Source: Streptococcus troglodytae (lineage in GTDB: Bacteria; Bacillota; Bacilli; Lactobacillales; Streptococcaceae). From it: a stretch of DNA of 64,000 nucleotides. Both the position numbers and the translations under genes were made by a program. Location: NCBI RefSeq assembly GCF_002355215.1, contig NZ_AP014612.1:310001-374000 (forward strand), read 5' to 3'. Below, one piece after another: positions 29,052-38,554 of this stretch (positions within the stretch are counted from its first letter, which is position 1; each line of letters starts with the position of its first letter). Below the pieces are notes generated by a model. That model saw only the letters and a program-made list of their open reading frames with translations. It was not told the DNA's origin and made no database searches.

Positions 29052-30803
29052 ATGAAAGAATTATTTATTGGAAATTATGGATTGGAACAAGTTGGGCAAA
29101 AAGTAACAGCTAAGGGCTGGGTTGCCAATATCAGAAATCATGGGAAACTGGCTTTCATTGAACTTCGAGATCGTGAGGGTCTGCTGCAAGTATTTGTAGA
29201 CAGCGCTGTTGCTGACTTTAATAAGCTTCATGATCTGCATAAGGAAAGTATTTTAGCCGTAACAGGTGAGATTGTGGCACGTGATGAGCGTTTTGTGAAT
29301 CCTCATATTAAATCCGGACAGGTTGAATTGCGAGCAGAAACAATCGAAATCATTGCCAGCAGTAAACTCTTGCCTTTTGAATTGGACAATCACGCTCATG
29401 CAGGTGAAGATATTCGCCAGAAATACCGCTATTTAGATTTGCGCCGTGAGAAGATGACAGCTAATTTGAAGCTGCGTCATCAAGTTACCAAAGCCATTCG
29501 TGATTATCTCAATCAGGCCGACTTCATTGATGTCGAGACACCTTATTTAACCAAGTCAACGCCAGAAGGAGCGCGTGACTTCTTGGTACCATCGCGTGTC
29601 TTTAAAAATCAATTCTATGCTTTGCCACAGAGTCCACAGATGTTGAAGCAACTTTTGATGGGAGCTGGTCTTGAGCGTTATTATCAAATTGTACGTTGTT
29701 TCCGTGATGAAGACTTACGTGGAGATCGCCAGCCTGAATTTACTCAGGTCGATTTGGAAATGAGCTTTGTTAGTGAAGAAGATGTTCGCAATCTTGTTGA
29801 AAGCATGCTTAAAGCTGTTGTTAAGGCAAGCAAAGGTATTGAACTGACAGAAGATTTTCCAATCATTTCTTATGCACAAGCCATGCGTCGTTTTGGTTCT
29901 GATAAGCCAGATACCCGTTTTGCTATGGAACTTAAAGATTTAACAGAACTTTCAAGAGGAAATACTTCTCTCTTCCTACAAAAAGGTCTTAAAAAAGAAA
30001 ATGGCGTGGTTATGGGAATCTGTGCTCAGAATGCTGCAAAGGCATTCACAAATCGTCAAATGGCTACGCTAAAACAATTGGTCATGGATTTTGGAGTTGC
30101 TGGTTTTGCAACGGCAACAATAGAAAAGGGTCAAGTGACAGGATCTTTGAAGTCTACCTTTAAAGATCACAATACAGAATTATTGGAACTTTTTGAAGCT
30201 AAAGATGGCGATATGATTTTCTTTGTAACGGGTTCTCTCAAGCGTGTTCAAGAAGCCTTGGGAAGTCTTCGTGTCAGATTGGCTAAGGATTTAGAGTTGA
30301 TTGATAATGATAAACTAAATTTCCTTTGGGTTGTTGATTGGCCGCTTTTAGAATGGAATGAGGATTTGAACCGTTATCAGGCCATGCACCATCCTTTTAC
30401 TCAAGGAGCCTTTGAAGATGGCAGTAATTGGAAAGAAAATCCAGAGAAAATGATGAGTCGTGCCTACGATATTGTTTTAAATGGCTATGAAATCGGCGGC
30501 GGCAGTCTGCGTATTCATGAACGCAGTGCTCAAGAAGCTATGTTTGAATTACTTGGCATGAAGAAAGAAGATTATGAGCGAGACTTTGGCTTCTTCCTAG
30601 AGGCTTTGGAATATGGTTTCCCGCCCCATGGAGGTCTGGCTTTGGGACTTGATCGCTTAGTGATGATTCTAGCAGGAGAAGAAAATATCCGCGAAGTGAT
30701 TGCTTTTCCTAAAAACGGTCAGGGTGCTGATGCCATGCTTGAGAGTCCAAGCTTGGTTGCAGCGCAACAGTTGGCAGATTTATACTTAACCTTGCGTGAC
30801 TAA
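29052..30803 (+). CDS. aspS: Aspartyl-tRNA synthetase
   Basis: Class II synthetase of the bacterial type, 583 residues. The OB-fold anticodon-binding domain is about 1-105. Motif 2 is FRDEDLRGDRQPEFTQVDLEMSF, the GAD insertion is about 290-410, and motif 3 is LALGLDRLVMILAGEENIREVIAFPK. It is preceded by a T-box and followed by gatCAB, which amidates misacylated Asp-tRNA(Asn)/Glu-tRNA(Gln). That adjacency raises the question of relaxed tRNA specificity but does not prove it. Confidence 0.97.
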   Translation: MKELFIGNYGLEQVGQKVTAKGWVANIRNHGKLAFIELRDREGLLQVFVDSAVADFNKLHDLHKESILAVTGEIVARDERFVNPHIKSGQVELRAETIEIIASSKLLPFELDNHAHAGEDIRQKYRYLDLRREKMTANLKLRHQVTKAIRDYLNQADFIDVETPYLTKSTPEGARDFLVPSRVFKNQFYALPQSPQMLKQLLMGAGLERYYQIVRCFRDEDLRGDRQPEFTQVDLEMSFVSEEDVRNLVESMLKAVVKASKGIELTEDFPIISYAQAMRRFGSDKPDTRFAMELKDLTELSRGNTSLFLQKGLKKENGVVMGICAQNAAKAFTNRQMATLKQLVMDFGVAGFATATIEKGQVTGSLKSTFKDHNTELLELFEAKDGDMIFFVTGSLKRVQEALGSLRVRLAKDLELIDNDKLNFLWVVDWPLLEWNEDLNRYQAMHHPFTQGAFEDGSNWKENPEKMMSRAYDIVLNGYEIGGGSLRIHERSAQEAMFELLGMKKEDYERDFGFFLEALEYGFPPHGGLALGLDRLVMILAGEENIREVIAFPKNGQGADAMLESPSLVAAQQLADLYLTLRD

Positions 30804-30928
30804 CTAGCTGAATTTGTGGTAAAATAAGACAGTTAGTGAAATATAAAGAGTTTTGTTTTAATAACATAGGTGATTAGCTTTGTTAAGCATAAACAAAATG
30901 ATTAGACTAGAAAAATAAGGAGAAAAGA

Positions 30929-31231
30929 ATGAAAATTTCTGAAGAAGAAGTTCGCCATGTGGCTAACCTTTCTAAGTTAAAATTCTCAGATGATGAAACA
31001 ACAGAATTTGCAACAACTTTAACGAAGATTGTTGATATGGTGGAATTACTAAATGAAGTTGATACGCAAGGTGTTCCTTTTACATCAAACGTTGCAGACA
31101 ATATTAACTATATGCGAGAAGATGTTTCTGTAGCAGGTTGGGACCGCGAACAACTCTTTAAAAATGTTCCTGAACACGAAGATGGTCTGATTAAAGTGCC
31201 AGCTATCATTGATGAAGGAGGAGATGCCTAA
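30929..31231 (+). CDS. gatC: Asp/Glu-tRNA amidotransferase subunit C
   Basis: 100-residue stabilising subunit of GatCAB. The conserved N-terminus [22 protein letters not shown] is present, with [12 protein letters not shown]. It is directly followed by gatA (stop and start overlap). A GGAGAAAAG ribosome site precedes it. Confidence 0.96.
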   Translation: MKISEEEVRHVANLSKLKFSDDETTEFATTLTKIVDMVELLNEVDTQGVPFTSNVADNINYMREDVSVAGWDREQLFKNVPEHEDGLIKVPAIIDEGGDA

Positions 31232-32697
31232 TGACTTTTAATCATAAATCCATTGATGAATTGCATGACCTTCTTGTTAATAAGGAAGTTTCAGCGCTAG
31301 AATTAACCAAGGCTACTTTAGAAGATATCAAAGAACGTGAAGAAACAGTTGGTTCTTTTATCACTGTAACGCAAGAAGAAGCATTAACGCAGGCTGCTGC
31401 TATTGATGAAAAAGGAATTGATGCAGACAATATTATGTCAGGGATTCCTTTGGCTGTCAAAGACAATATTTCAACCAAAAACATCTTAACAACTGCTGCT
31501 TCGAAAATGCTTTATAACTACAAACCCATCTTTGATGCTACTTCTGTTGAAAAGCTCTACAGCAAGGATATGATTATTGTCGGTAAGACCAATATGGATG
31601 AATTTGCTATGGGTGGTTCTACTGAAAATTCCTATTTCAAGTTGACTAAAAATGCTTGGAATCAAGGGAAAGTAGCTGGTGGTTCCTCAGGTGGTTCTGC
31701 AACAGCAGTCGCAGCTGGTCAGGTACGTTTGTCACTGGGTTCTGATACAGGTGGTTCCATTCGTCAACCTGCTGCCTTTAACGGTGTTGTTGGAATCAAG
31801 CCAACTTATGGTCGTGTCTCACGTTTTGGTTTGATTGCTTTTGGTTCTTCATTGGACCAAATCGGACCATTCTCACAAACGGTTAAAGAAAATGCCCAAT
31901 TGCTCAATGTTATTTCAGGAAATGATAAGAAAGATTCAACCTCTTCACAAGTGGAAGTACCTGATTTTACACAGTTCATTGGTAAGGATATCAAGGGAAT
32001 GAAGATTGCCCTTCCTAAAGAATATATTGGTCAAGGAATTGATGAAAAGGTCAAGGAAACGATTCTGAAAGCTGCTAAGCACCTAGAAAGCTTAGGTGCT
32101 ATTGTTGAGGAAGTCAGTCTACCACACAGTAAATACGGTGTTGCTGTTTACTATATTATTGCTTCATCTGAAGCATCTTCAAACTTGCAACGTTTCGATG
32201 GTATTCGCTATGGCTATCGCACCGACGATTACGAAAATCTGGATGATGTCTATGTCAATACTCGCAGCGAAGGCTTTGGTGAAGAAGTGAAACGTCGTAT
32301 TATGCTGGGAACTTTCAGTCTTTCCTCAGGTTATTATGATGCCTATTTCAAAAAAGCTGGTCAAGTACGAACACTTATCATGGAAGATTTCAAAAAGGTC
32401 TTTGCCAACTATGATTTAATTTTAGGTCCAACAGCACCAACTGTGGCCTATGATTTGGACTCTCAACACCAAGATCCGGTTGCGATGTATCTAGCCGACC
32501 TCCTGACTATCCCTGTGAATTTAGCTGGTCTGCCAGGAATCTCCATCCCTGCTGGCTTTGTTGAAGGCTTGCCTGTTGGTATGCAACTGATTGGTAAACC
32601 ATTTGCTGAACAAACTATCTATCAAGCAGCAGCAGCTTTTGAAGCAAGTACAGATTATCATAAACAACAACCAGTTATTTTTGGAGGTGCCAACTAA
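31231..32697 (+). CDS. gatA: Asp/Glu-tRNA amidotransferase subunit A
   Basis: Glutamine amidase subunit, which releases ammonia for transamidation. The Ser-cisSer-Lys triad is visible: Lys in PLAVKDNI, the serines in [16 protein letters not shown] and [13 protein letters not shown]. 488 residues, the normal length. Starts overlapping the gatC stop and ends overlapping the gatB start. Confidence 0.97.
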   Translation: MTFNHKSIDELHDLLVNKEVSALELTKATLEDIKEREETVGSFITVTQEEALTQAAAIDEKGIDADNIMSGIPLAVKDNISTKNILTTAASKMLYNYKPIFDATSVEKLYSKDMIIVGKTNMDEFAMGGSTENSYFKLTKNAWNQGKVAGGSSGGSATAVAAGQVRLSLGSDTGGSIRQPAAFNGVVGIKPTYGRVSRFGLIAFGSSLDQIGPFSQTVKENAQLLNVISGNDKKDSTSSQVEVPDFTQFIGKDIKGMKIALPKEYIGQGIDEKVKETILKAAKHLESLGAIVEEVSLPHSKYGVAVYYIIASSEASSNLQRFDGIRYGYRTDDYENLDDVYVNTRSEGFGEEVKRRIMLGTFSLSSGYYDAYFKKAGQVRTLIMEDFKKVFANYDLILGPTAPTVAYDLDSQHQDPVAMYLADLLTIPVNLAGLPGISIPAGFVEGLPVGMQLIGKPFAEQTIYQAAAAFEASTDYHKQQPVIFGGAN

Positions 32698-34130
32698 TGA
32701 ATTTTGAAACGATCATCGGATTAGAAGTCCATGTTGAATTAAAAACAAATTCTAAAATTTTTTCACCTGCACCAGCACATTTTGGAGAAGATCCAAATAC
32801 CAATACCAATATCGTTGACTGGTCATTCCCAGGTGTCTTGCCTGTTATGAATAAGGGTGTTATTGATTATGGCATCAAGGCTGCGCTGGCTCTTAACATG
32901 GCTATTCATCAGCGCATGCACTTTGACCGTAAAAATTATTTCTATCCTGATAATCCAAAAGCTTATCAAATTTCACAATTTGATGAACCTATCGGCTACA
33001 ACGGTTGGATTGAAATTGAATTAGAAGATGGCAGCACCAAGAAAATTCGCATTGAACGCGCTCACTTGGAAGAAGATGCTGGGAAAAATACGCACGGTGT
33101 TGATGGCTACTCTTATGTTGACCTCAACCGTCAAGGTGTCCCTTTGATTGAAATCGTATCGGAAGCTGATATGCGTTCACCTGAGGAAGCCTATGCTTAT
33201 TTGACTGCCCTTAAAGAAATTATTCAATATACGGGCATTTCAGATGTTAAAATGGAAGAAGGCTCCATGCGGGTGGATGCCAACATTTCTATCCGTCCTT
33301 ATGGACAGGAAGAATTTGGTGTCAAGACTGAATTGAAAAATTTGAATTCCTTCAATTTTGTTCGTCGTGGTCTGGCTTATGAAGAAAAACGTCAGGCAGA
33401 AGTACTTCGTTCTGGCGGTCAAATCCAACAGGAAACACGCCGCTATGATGAAGCAACAGGGGAAACCTTGTTAATGCGTGTCAAAGAAGGCTCAGCAGAT
33501 TATCGTTACTTCCCAGAACCGGATCTACCTATTTTTGAAATTGAAGATGAATGGATTGAAAAAGTTCGAGCAGAATTACCAGCCTTTCCAAAAGAACGCC
33601 GTACCAAGTATGTCAATGACTTAGGCTTATCAGCTTATGATGCTGCCCAGTTGACCAACTCAAAAGCGATTTCAGATTTCTTTGAAGCAGCTCTTGCTCA
33701 AGGTGCAGATGCGAAAACAGTTTCTAATTGGCTGCAAGGAGATATTGCTCAATATCTCAATGCTGAAAATCAAACTATTGATCAAATCGGTTTGACACCT
33801 GAAAACTTGACTGAAATGCTTCAGTTAGTGGCAGACGGAACCATTTCTTCTAAGATCGCTAAGAAAGTCTTCGTTCATTTAGCTAAAAATGGCGGTTCTG
33901 CCAAAGAATATGTCAAATCAGCCGGTCTTATTCAGATCTCTGATCCAGCCCAACTTCTGCCAATCATCCAAGAAGTCTTTGCCAACAATGAAAAAGCGCT
34001 TAATGACTACAAAGGCGGCAACAAAAATGCAGCCAAATCTCTGGTTGGTCAAATCATGAAAGCCACAAGAGGACAAGCCAATCCGCAAGTCGCACAAAAG
34101 TTGCTTAATGAAGAATTGGCGAAATTATAA
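32697..34130 (+). CDS. gatB: Asp/Glu-tRNA amidotransferase subunit B
   Basis: Kinase/transamidase subunit that activates the mischarged aminoacyl group. [39 protein letters not shown] and LEEDAGKN carry the metal and active-site residues. The C-terminal YqeY-like tail domain (about 325-477) binds tRNA. 477 residues. The start overlaps the gatA stop, and a terminator follows. Confidence 0.97.
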   Translation: MNFETIIGLEVHVELKTNSKIFSPAPAHFGEDPNTNTNIVDWSFPGVLPVMNKGVIDYGIKAALALNMAIHQRMHFDRKNYFYPDNPKAYQISQFDEPIGYNGWIEIELEDGSTKKIRIERAHLEEDAGKNTHGVDGYSYVDLNRQGVPLIEIVSEADMRSPEEAYAYLTALKEIIQYTGISDVKMEEGSMRVDANISIRPYGQEEFGVKTELKNLNSFNFVRRGLAYEEKRQAEVLRSGGQIQQETRRYDEATGETLLMRVKEGSADYRYFPEPDLPIFEIEDEWIEKVRAELPAFPKERRTKYVNDLGLSAYDAAQLTNSKAISDFFEAALAQGADAKTVSNWLQGDIAQYLNAENQTIDQIGLTPENLTEMLQLVADGTISSKIAKKVFVHLAKNGGSAKEYVKSAGLIQISDPAQLLPIIQEVFANNEKALNDYKGGNKNAAKSLVGQIMKATRGQANPQVAQKLLNEELAKL

Positions 34131-34136
34131 TAAACT

Positions 34137-34165
34137 AAAAAATCGGTTGCTGCCGATTTTTTTGC
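34137..34165 (+). terminator. gatB terminator
   Basis: AAATCGG-TTGCTG-CCGATTTTTTT hairpin. Confidence 0.85.
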
Positions 34166-34213
34166 TGCAAAATTATGCTAAAATAAAGGAAATTGTATTT
34201 TTGGAGAGTAAGT

Positions 34214-35122
34214 ATGAAGAAATCATTTAATGGAACGGTTCTTATTGTTCTGGCAGCTATTGCTTGGGGCATATCAGGAGTGTCGGGTCAATTTTTGATG
34301 AAGCAGGGAATTTCTGTTCATTTATTGACTTCCTTGCGTTTATTGATATCAGGACTGCTTTTGGTTGGGGCTGTCGCTTGGAAACAGCCTCAGCAGATCA
34401 AAGCTGTTCTAAAGGATAAAAAGGTGTTAGCTGGGATTTTTGGCTTTAGTATTTGCGGGCTTCTGCTCAATCAATTTAGTTATTTGCAGGCCATTCATTA
34501 TACTAATGCTGGAACAGCAACCGTCTTACAATATATGTCACCTGTTCTCGTTTTAACTGTTATCTGTATTAAGAACCGTAGTTTGCCCACAATAGGTGAA
34601 GTGATTTCCATCCTTTTTGCTATTTTAGGAACGTTTATTATAGCAACACATGGACAGTTGGGCAATCTCGCTCTGTCTCCAGTTGGTCTTTTTTGGGGTC
34701 TCTTTTCTGCTGTGACTTATACTCTTTATATGCTTTTGCCCATTAAACTCATTCATAAATGGGGGAGCCTCTTAGTTATTGGATTAGGTATGGTGATGGG
34801 AGGAATGGTATTTGGTCTGGTCAGCCGGTCTTGGCAATACAATCCTTATTTTCAGGCAGAAAATCTTTTGGCCTATTTTGGTTTAATCATTGTTGGCAGT
34901 GTTTTTGCTTACACTGCTTTTTTAAAGGGAGTCAGTCTGATCGGTGCGGTAAAGGGCAGCCTTCTAGCTGCTATTGAACCAATCGCTGCAGTTTTTTTCT
35001 CAGTTACCATTATGAAAGACATTTTTTATCCCATTGATTTTTTAGGAATACTGTTGATTATATTAGCTGTTCTTATCATTTCTATCAAGGATTTATTAGC
35101 AGTCAATAAAGAAAAAATCTGA
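34214..35122 (+). CDS. DMT-superfamily exporter (EamA family)
   Basis: Ten-span drug/metabolite transporter of about 302 residues, made of two EamA halves (about 5-140 and 150-295). The N-terminal VLAAIAWGISGVSGQFL and the second-half WGLFSAVTYTLYMLLPIKLI are typical. The ATG at 34214 (GGAGAG upstream) is chosen over a TTG seven codons earlier. Substrate unknown. It is a single gene between two terminators. Confidence 0.88.
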   Translation: MKKSFNGTVLIVLAAIAWGISGVSGQFLMKQGISVHLLTSLRLLISGLLLVGAVAWKQPQQIKAVLKDKKVLAGIFGFSICGLLLNQFSYLQAIHYTNAGTATVLQYMSPVLVLTVICIKNRSLPTIGEVISILFAILGTFIIATHGQLGNLALSPVGLFWGLFSAVTYTLYMLLPIKLIHKWGSLLVIGLGMVMGGMVFGLVSRSWQYNPYFQAENLLAYFGLIIVGSVFAYTAFLKGVSLIGAVKGSLLAAIEPIAAVFFSVTIMKDIFYPIDFLGILLIILAVLIISIKDLLAVNKEKI

Positions 35123-35144
35123 GTTATAGTCTCAGATTTTTTTC
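35115..35144. terminator. Bidirectional terminator
   Basis: AAATCTGAG-TTATAGT-CTCAGATTT with T tracts, between convergent exporter and glycosyltransferase genes. Confidence 0.85.
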
Positions 35145-35153
35145 TCTATTTGA

Positions 35154-36323
35154 TTAAGGTTTGGTTTGTAAATCTTTGATAATGGTTTGAGCTATTAGGG
35201 TATTTCCGCCAGCAGTTTGAGCAATCTTTTGAAAATGAAGAATAGTGTTTTTATAAGAAGAATTTTCAAGAATTGTTTGGGCTGCTTGTCTGATTTCTTG
35301 AGGATTTAGGCTGCGACGTTTGAGGTATTTCCCCAGATGTAAATCGGCCACTTGCTGCGCTACTCGAGGCTGATCATTGCCAACAGGAATCACTAGCATA
35401 GGGCAGCCATAATAGATAGCTTCATTAACACTGTTCATGCCACCATGGGTAAGAAAAAGTGAAGCTCTTTCCAAGATTTGGAGTTGAGGAACGAAAGAAT
35501 AAAGATGAACATTGGCTGGCATTGTTCCTAGTTGTTCTTTTTTAATCCTATTTCCAAGTGAAATAATGATAGAGTAGGGCTCATTTTCAAAAGCCTTGAT
35601 ACATTTTTTAAAAAAGGAAACAGAGCGATTGAGGAGAGTACCTAATGAAATATAAATAATCGGATTTTTAAAGGGTGTAAAATCAAAAGGAACTTCATCA
35701 GGACGATTGATGGAAGGTCCAACGTATTGATAGTGTTCATCATCAAAGGCTTTAGCATCAAGCTGGAAGTCTCGTATCGTATAAGTAAAATTAAGAGCAG
35801 GAGCATTCAGACTGATTTCCTTAGCAAGATCATCATAAATCAGCTGAAATGTTTTCTGCAATTTTTTTGATATAAAATGACGCAAGAGAGGGAAGCGAAA
35901 AATACTGGTCAGATAAAAGCCACCGGTTTCTCCAAATTCTTTCAAAATCTTTTCATTCAAAGAAAAAGTTGAAAGCAGCCGATAAGCTGGAATATTCAGT
36001 CTGTCCGCCAGAGCTTTTCCTGGAAAAAACAGCATTTCATAAATCAAGCAATCGTAATCTTTACCCATACGTAAGACCGTCTGATAGGCAGCTGACCAGC
36101 TTTTAACTTTCTTTTGCTTTTCTGATAACGAATCTGGGTAATGGTCATAAGGAACGAAATGTGCACCTGTTCTTTCAATTTTACTTTGCCAATCAGGGGC
36201 ATTAATATAGGTGACATTATGACCTAGCTGGACTAAAATTTGAGCAAGTCCCAAAGTCGGATTGGTGTGGCCGGAAAAAGGAAGATTAACCATTAAAATG
36301 TTATAGTGTGTTTTTTTCATCAT
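35154..36323 (-). CDS. Glycosyltransferase of the UGT/macrolide-transferase type (GT1)
   Basis: 389 residues with two Rossmann halves. The N-terminal acceptor half has NLPFSGHTNPTLGLAQILVQLGHNVTYI. The C-terminal nucleotide-sugar half has the GT1 signature FVPQLQILERASLFLTHGGMNSVNEAIYYGCPMLVIPVGNDQPRVA. Related enzymes glycosylate macrolides, lipids or sterol-like acceptors; the acceptor here is unknown. Its ATG lies inside the end of the TetR gene (23-nt overlap), so the two form one unit and the regulator probably controls the enzyme. Confidence 0.9.
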   Translation of the reverse strand: MMKKTHYNILMVNLPFSGHTNPTLGLAQILVQLGHNVTYINAPDWQSKIERTGAHFVPYDHYPDSLSEKQKKVKSWSAAYQTVLRMGKDYDCLIYEMLFFPGKALADRLNIPAYRLLSTFSLNEKILKEFGETGGFYLTSIFRFPLLRHFISKKLQKTFQLIYDDLAKEISLNAPALNFTYTIRDFQLDAKAFDDEHYQYVGPSINRPDEVPFDFTPFKNPIIYISLGTLLNRSVSFFKKCIKAFENEPYSIIISLGNRIKKEQLGTMPANVHLYSFVPQLQILERASLFLTHGGMNSVNEAIYYGCPMLVIPVGNDQPRVAQQVADLHLGKYLKRRSLNPQEIRQAAQTILENSSYKNTILHFQKIAQTAGGNTLIAQTIIKDLQTKP

Positions 36324-36951
36324 AGTGTTTTAATCCATTTTTAAGTTTGTTTTTATCGTTTTCATCTAAAAGAGGAAGGTCGAATTTTGCCAGTAAAAGT
36401 GCGATAAAATCAATCCTTTGGCAAGCTGTCTGATAATCAAAGTCAACAATAGCAGGATCTAGCCAAATATCAAACAGCAAAACAAGAATTTCTGAAAGTT
36501 CTTTAGAGTACTGACAGTTAAGCTTTTTTTCTTTTATTTCCTGCTGGATGATAGCTTCAATGTATTGAGCAACCACTGTTAGAGAATTTTTTAACGTTTC
36601 TAAAAAGGCAAAAGGGATTTTCTCAGCCCAATGAAGTCTGGTTAATTCTGCTAATGAAAGATTTTCAAAAAAATAAGTTAGAATCCCCTTAAATTTTTGT
36701 TGGGCATTTAACTGATTATTGCTGATGAGATCATCTAGACATTGCCTAAGATTGTCCATTTCCAGACTGATTTGAAAATTTAGAATCTCTTGCTTACTGG
36801 AAAAATGATGATAGATAGCGCCTTTTGAACGTCCGCTCTTGTGGACAATTTCCTGCATTGTTGTTGCATCATAACCCTTTTGCATGAATAATGCCATTGC
36901 TGTTTGGGCAATTGCCTTTTTAGATAATAGCGTTTTTTCTTCTTGTTTCAA
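36301..36951 (-). CDS. TetR/AcrR family regulator
   Basis: 216 residues. The N-terminal helix-turn-helix AIAQTAMALFMQKGYDATTMQEIVHKSGRSKGAIYHHFSSKQEIL is standard. The ligand-binding C-terminal half is diverged. Upstream (36975-36995) an inverted repeat, ACAGACCAACAGTCTGT, is a likely self-operator. Co-transcribed with the glycosyltransferase, suggesting that a small-molecule ligand induces the modification enzyme (inference). Confidence 0.9.
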   Translation of the reverse strand: MKQEEKTLLSKKAIAQTAMALFMQKGYDATTMQEIVHKSGRSKGAIYHHFSSKQEILNFQISLEMDNLRQCLDDLISNNQLNAQQKFKGILTYFFENLSLAELTRLHWAEKIPFAFLETLKNSLTVVAQYIEAIIQQEIKEKKLNCQYSKELSEILVLLFDIWLDPAIVDFDYQTACQRIDFIALLLAKFDLPLLDENDKNKLKNGLKHYDEKNTL

Positions 36952-37173
36952 AGTATAGCCCTTTCTTTTTCACAAAACAGACCAACAGTCTGTTTTTTAG
37001 ATTATAGTAACGCTTTAGATTGGAAATGTCAAACTTAATAATCTAAGAAATAAACTTTTCTATAATCCTTGGAACGAAATATATATGAAACAATTTAAAT
37101 ATATAGTAAAAATTCTAAAAATATTATATAATAGACGAGTGAAATAGAAATAAAAAAGATTTGGAGAATAAGT

Positions 37174-37290
37174 ATGAAAAAGTTGTCTTTAGGACTTATA
37201 TTGGCAGTAGTAGTGTTTCTTTTAGTTTTTTTAAATCCTTATTTAGCTGGGATTATTGGTATTGCTGGTGTTTGGTTTTTAAAGGATTAG
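37174..37290 (+). CDS. 38-residue hydrophobic membrane peptide
   Basis: MKKLSLGLILAVVVFLLVFLNPYLAGIIGIAGVWFLKD: nearly all membrane span, with a basic N-terminus and charged end. TTGGAGAA lies before the ATG. It is followed 15 bp later by another membrane-anchored gene, with which it is probably co-transcribed. Not recognised; the composition resembles small holin- or toxin-like peptides as well as simple membrane proteins. Confidence 0.55.
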   Translation: MKKLSLGLILAVVVFLLVFLNPYLAGIIGIAGVWFLKD

Positions 37291-37305
37291 GAGAATAGAA
37301 ATAGA

Positions 37306-37922
37306 ATGAAGATGTTAAAGAAAATTTTGGGTTGTAAAATCTATATTTGGTTTGTTGTACTGATAGCTTTGGTGGGATTGTTTTTTATTGGTATGGTATT
37401 AATCAAAACAATAATAAATCTGCTGATAGTTCTCAATCTTATTCAATGGTGAAATATATTGAAGCGACAAATGAAACGGTTTTCTTGAATGTAGGGATTG
37501 AAAAAGTAGATGCACTTTCTAATGCGACTAAAGTACTTGGGATAACGATTCCTTACTCGCAAAAGAAAGCAATTATCATTTTGAATTATGAAGCAAAATT
37601 AGGGATTAAAAGGGCTGTTTCAATAAATAAAACGAGAGAGAATAATTTTGAAATTAAAATTCCTAAATTTGAAGTTGTTAGTGTAAAATTGGATGATAAG
37701 CATCCATATAAATTGTATAATAGAAGTGGTGAATTATTAAGCGGTTCTACAGAAGAAGTAGATACGGGTAAAGCTGCCACATCGTCGCTAACTAATAAAG
37801 AACAGAAAAAATATTTGAAACAGTATTCTGATATGATTAAAAAGTCTGCTGAAGATCATTATAAAGTTTTAATTAAATCTATTTATCCTGATGTTAAGTT
37901 GACCTTTGTTTACGAAAATTAA
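37306..37922 (+). CDS. Membrane-anchored protein of unknown function (frame broken early)
   Basis: The ATG at 37306 starts MKMLKKILGCKIYIWFVVLIALVGLFF, an N-terminal membrane anchor. One base seems missing in the T6 tract 37381-37386. Restoring it gives ...GLFFYWYGINQNNNKSADSSQ and joins a ~190-residue extracellular part. That part is lysine and serine rich (NYEAKLGIKRAVSINKTRENNFEIKIPKFEVVSVKLDDKHPY) and ends in a helical region (KEQKKYLKQYSDMIKKSAEDHYK). No family recognised; the fold may be a DUF4230-like lipid- or wall-facing domain, but this is a guess. Confidence 0.6.
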
Positions 37923-37927
37923 CGATT

Positions 37928-37965
37928 TAAGCCCTTGCTATCAACCAGACAGCAGGGCTTTTTCT
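37928..37965 (+). terminator. Terminator before the yqeG cluster
   Basis: AAGCCCTTGCT...AGCAGGGCTTTTT hairpin. Confidence 0.8.
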
Positions 37966-38026
37966 GCCTCGCCTTATTCTTTATTTTATGTTAAAATAAA
38001 AGGTAATATTTTAGTTGGAGAAGTAA

Positions 38027-38554
38027 GTGAGTATCGAAAATTATCGACCCGATTTCGTGGTAGAAGCCGTTTATGATTTAACCCCTGATAGTCTGCGCAA
38101 GCACGGTATTAAAGCCGTTCTTGTCGATTTGGACAATACCCTGATTGCTTGGGATCATCCTGATGGCACACCTCAGTTGCGGGATTGGCTGGATAGTATG
38201 ACTGAAGCGGATATGCCGGTAGTTGTGGTATCTAACAATAGTTATACACGTGTTAAACGGGCTGTCAAAGGGTTTCATGTAGATTTTGTCAGTCGAGCCC
38301 TGAAACCTTTTTCTCGCGGTATTAATATAGCAGTGAATCGCTATGGCTTTTCTAAAGATGAAGTTGTTATGGTGGGCGATCAGCTGATGACGGATATTCG
38401 TGCGGCTCACCGTGCTGGTGTTAAAAGTATTTTGGTTAAACCTTTAGTTAAGTCAGATGCTTGGAATACCAAATTTAATCGTGCGCGTGAGCGTCGTGTT
38501 TGGAAGAAAATAGAAAACAAATATGGCGCTTTTGTCTATAAAAAGGAAATTTAA
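38027..38554 (+). CDS. yqeG: YqeG-type HAD-IIIA phosphatase
   Basis: 175 residues with the HAD motif VLVDLDNTLIAWD (nucleophile Asp), VVVSNNS (motif II) and VMVGDQLMTDIRAAHRAG (motif IV). The start is GTG at 38027 after GGAGAAG. It opens the conserved yqeG-yqeH-yhbY-nadD-yqeK-rsfS-yqeM cluster. The YqeG family is conserved but its substrate is unclear, and phosphatidylglycerophosphatase-like activity has been proposed for relatives. Confidence 0.92.
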   Translation: MSIENYRPDFVVEAVYDLTPDSLRKHGIKAVLVDLDNTLIAWDHPDGTPQLRDWLDSMTEADMPVVVVSNNSYTRVKRAVKGFHVDFVSRALKPFSRGINIAVNRYGFSKDEVVMVGDQLMTDIRAAHRAGVKSILVKPLVKSDAWNTKFNRARERRVWKKIENKYGAFVYKKEI

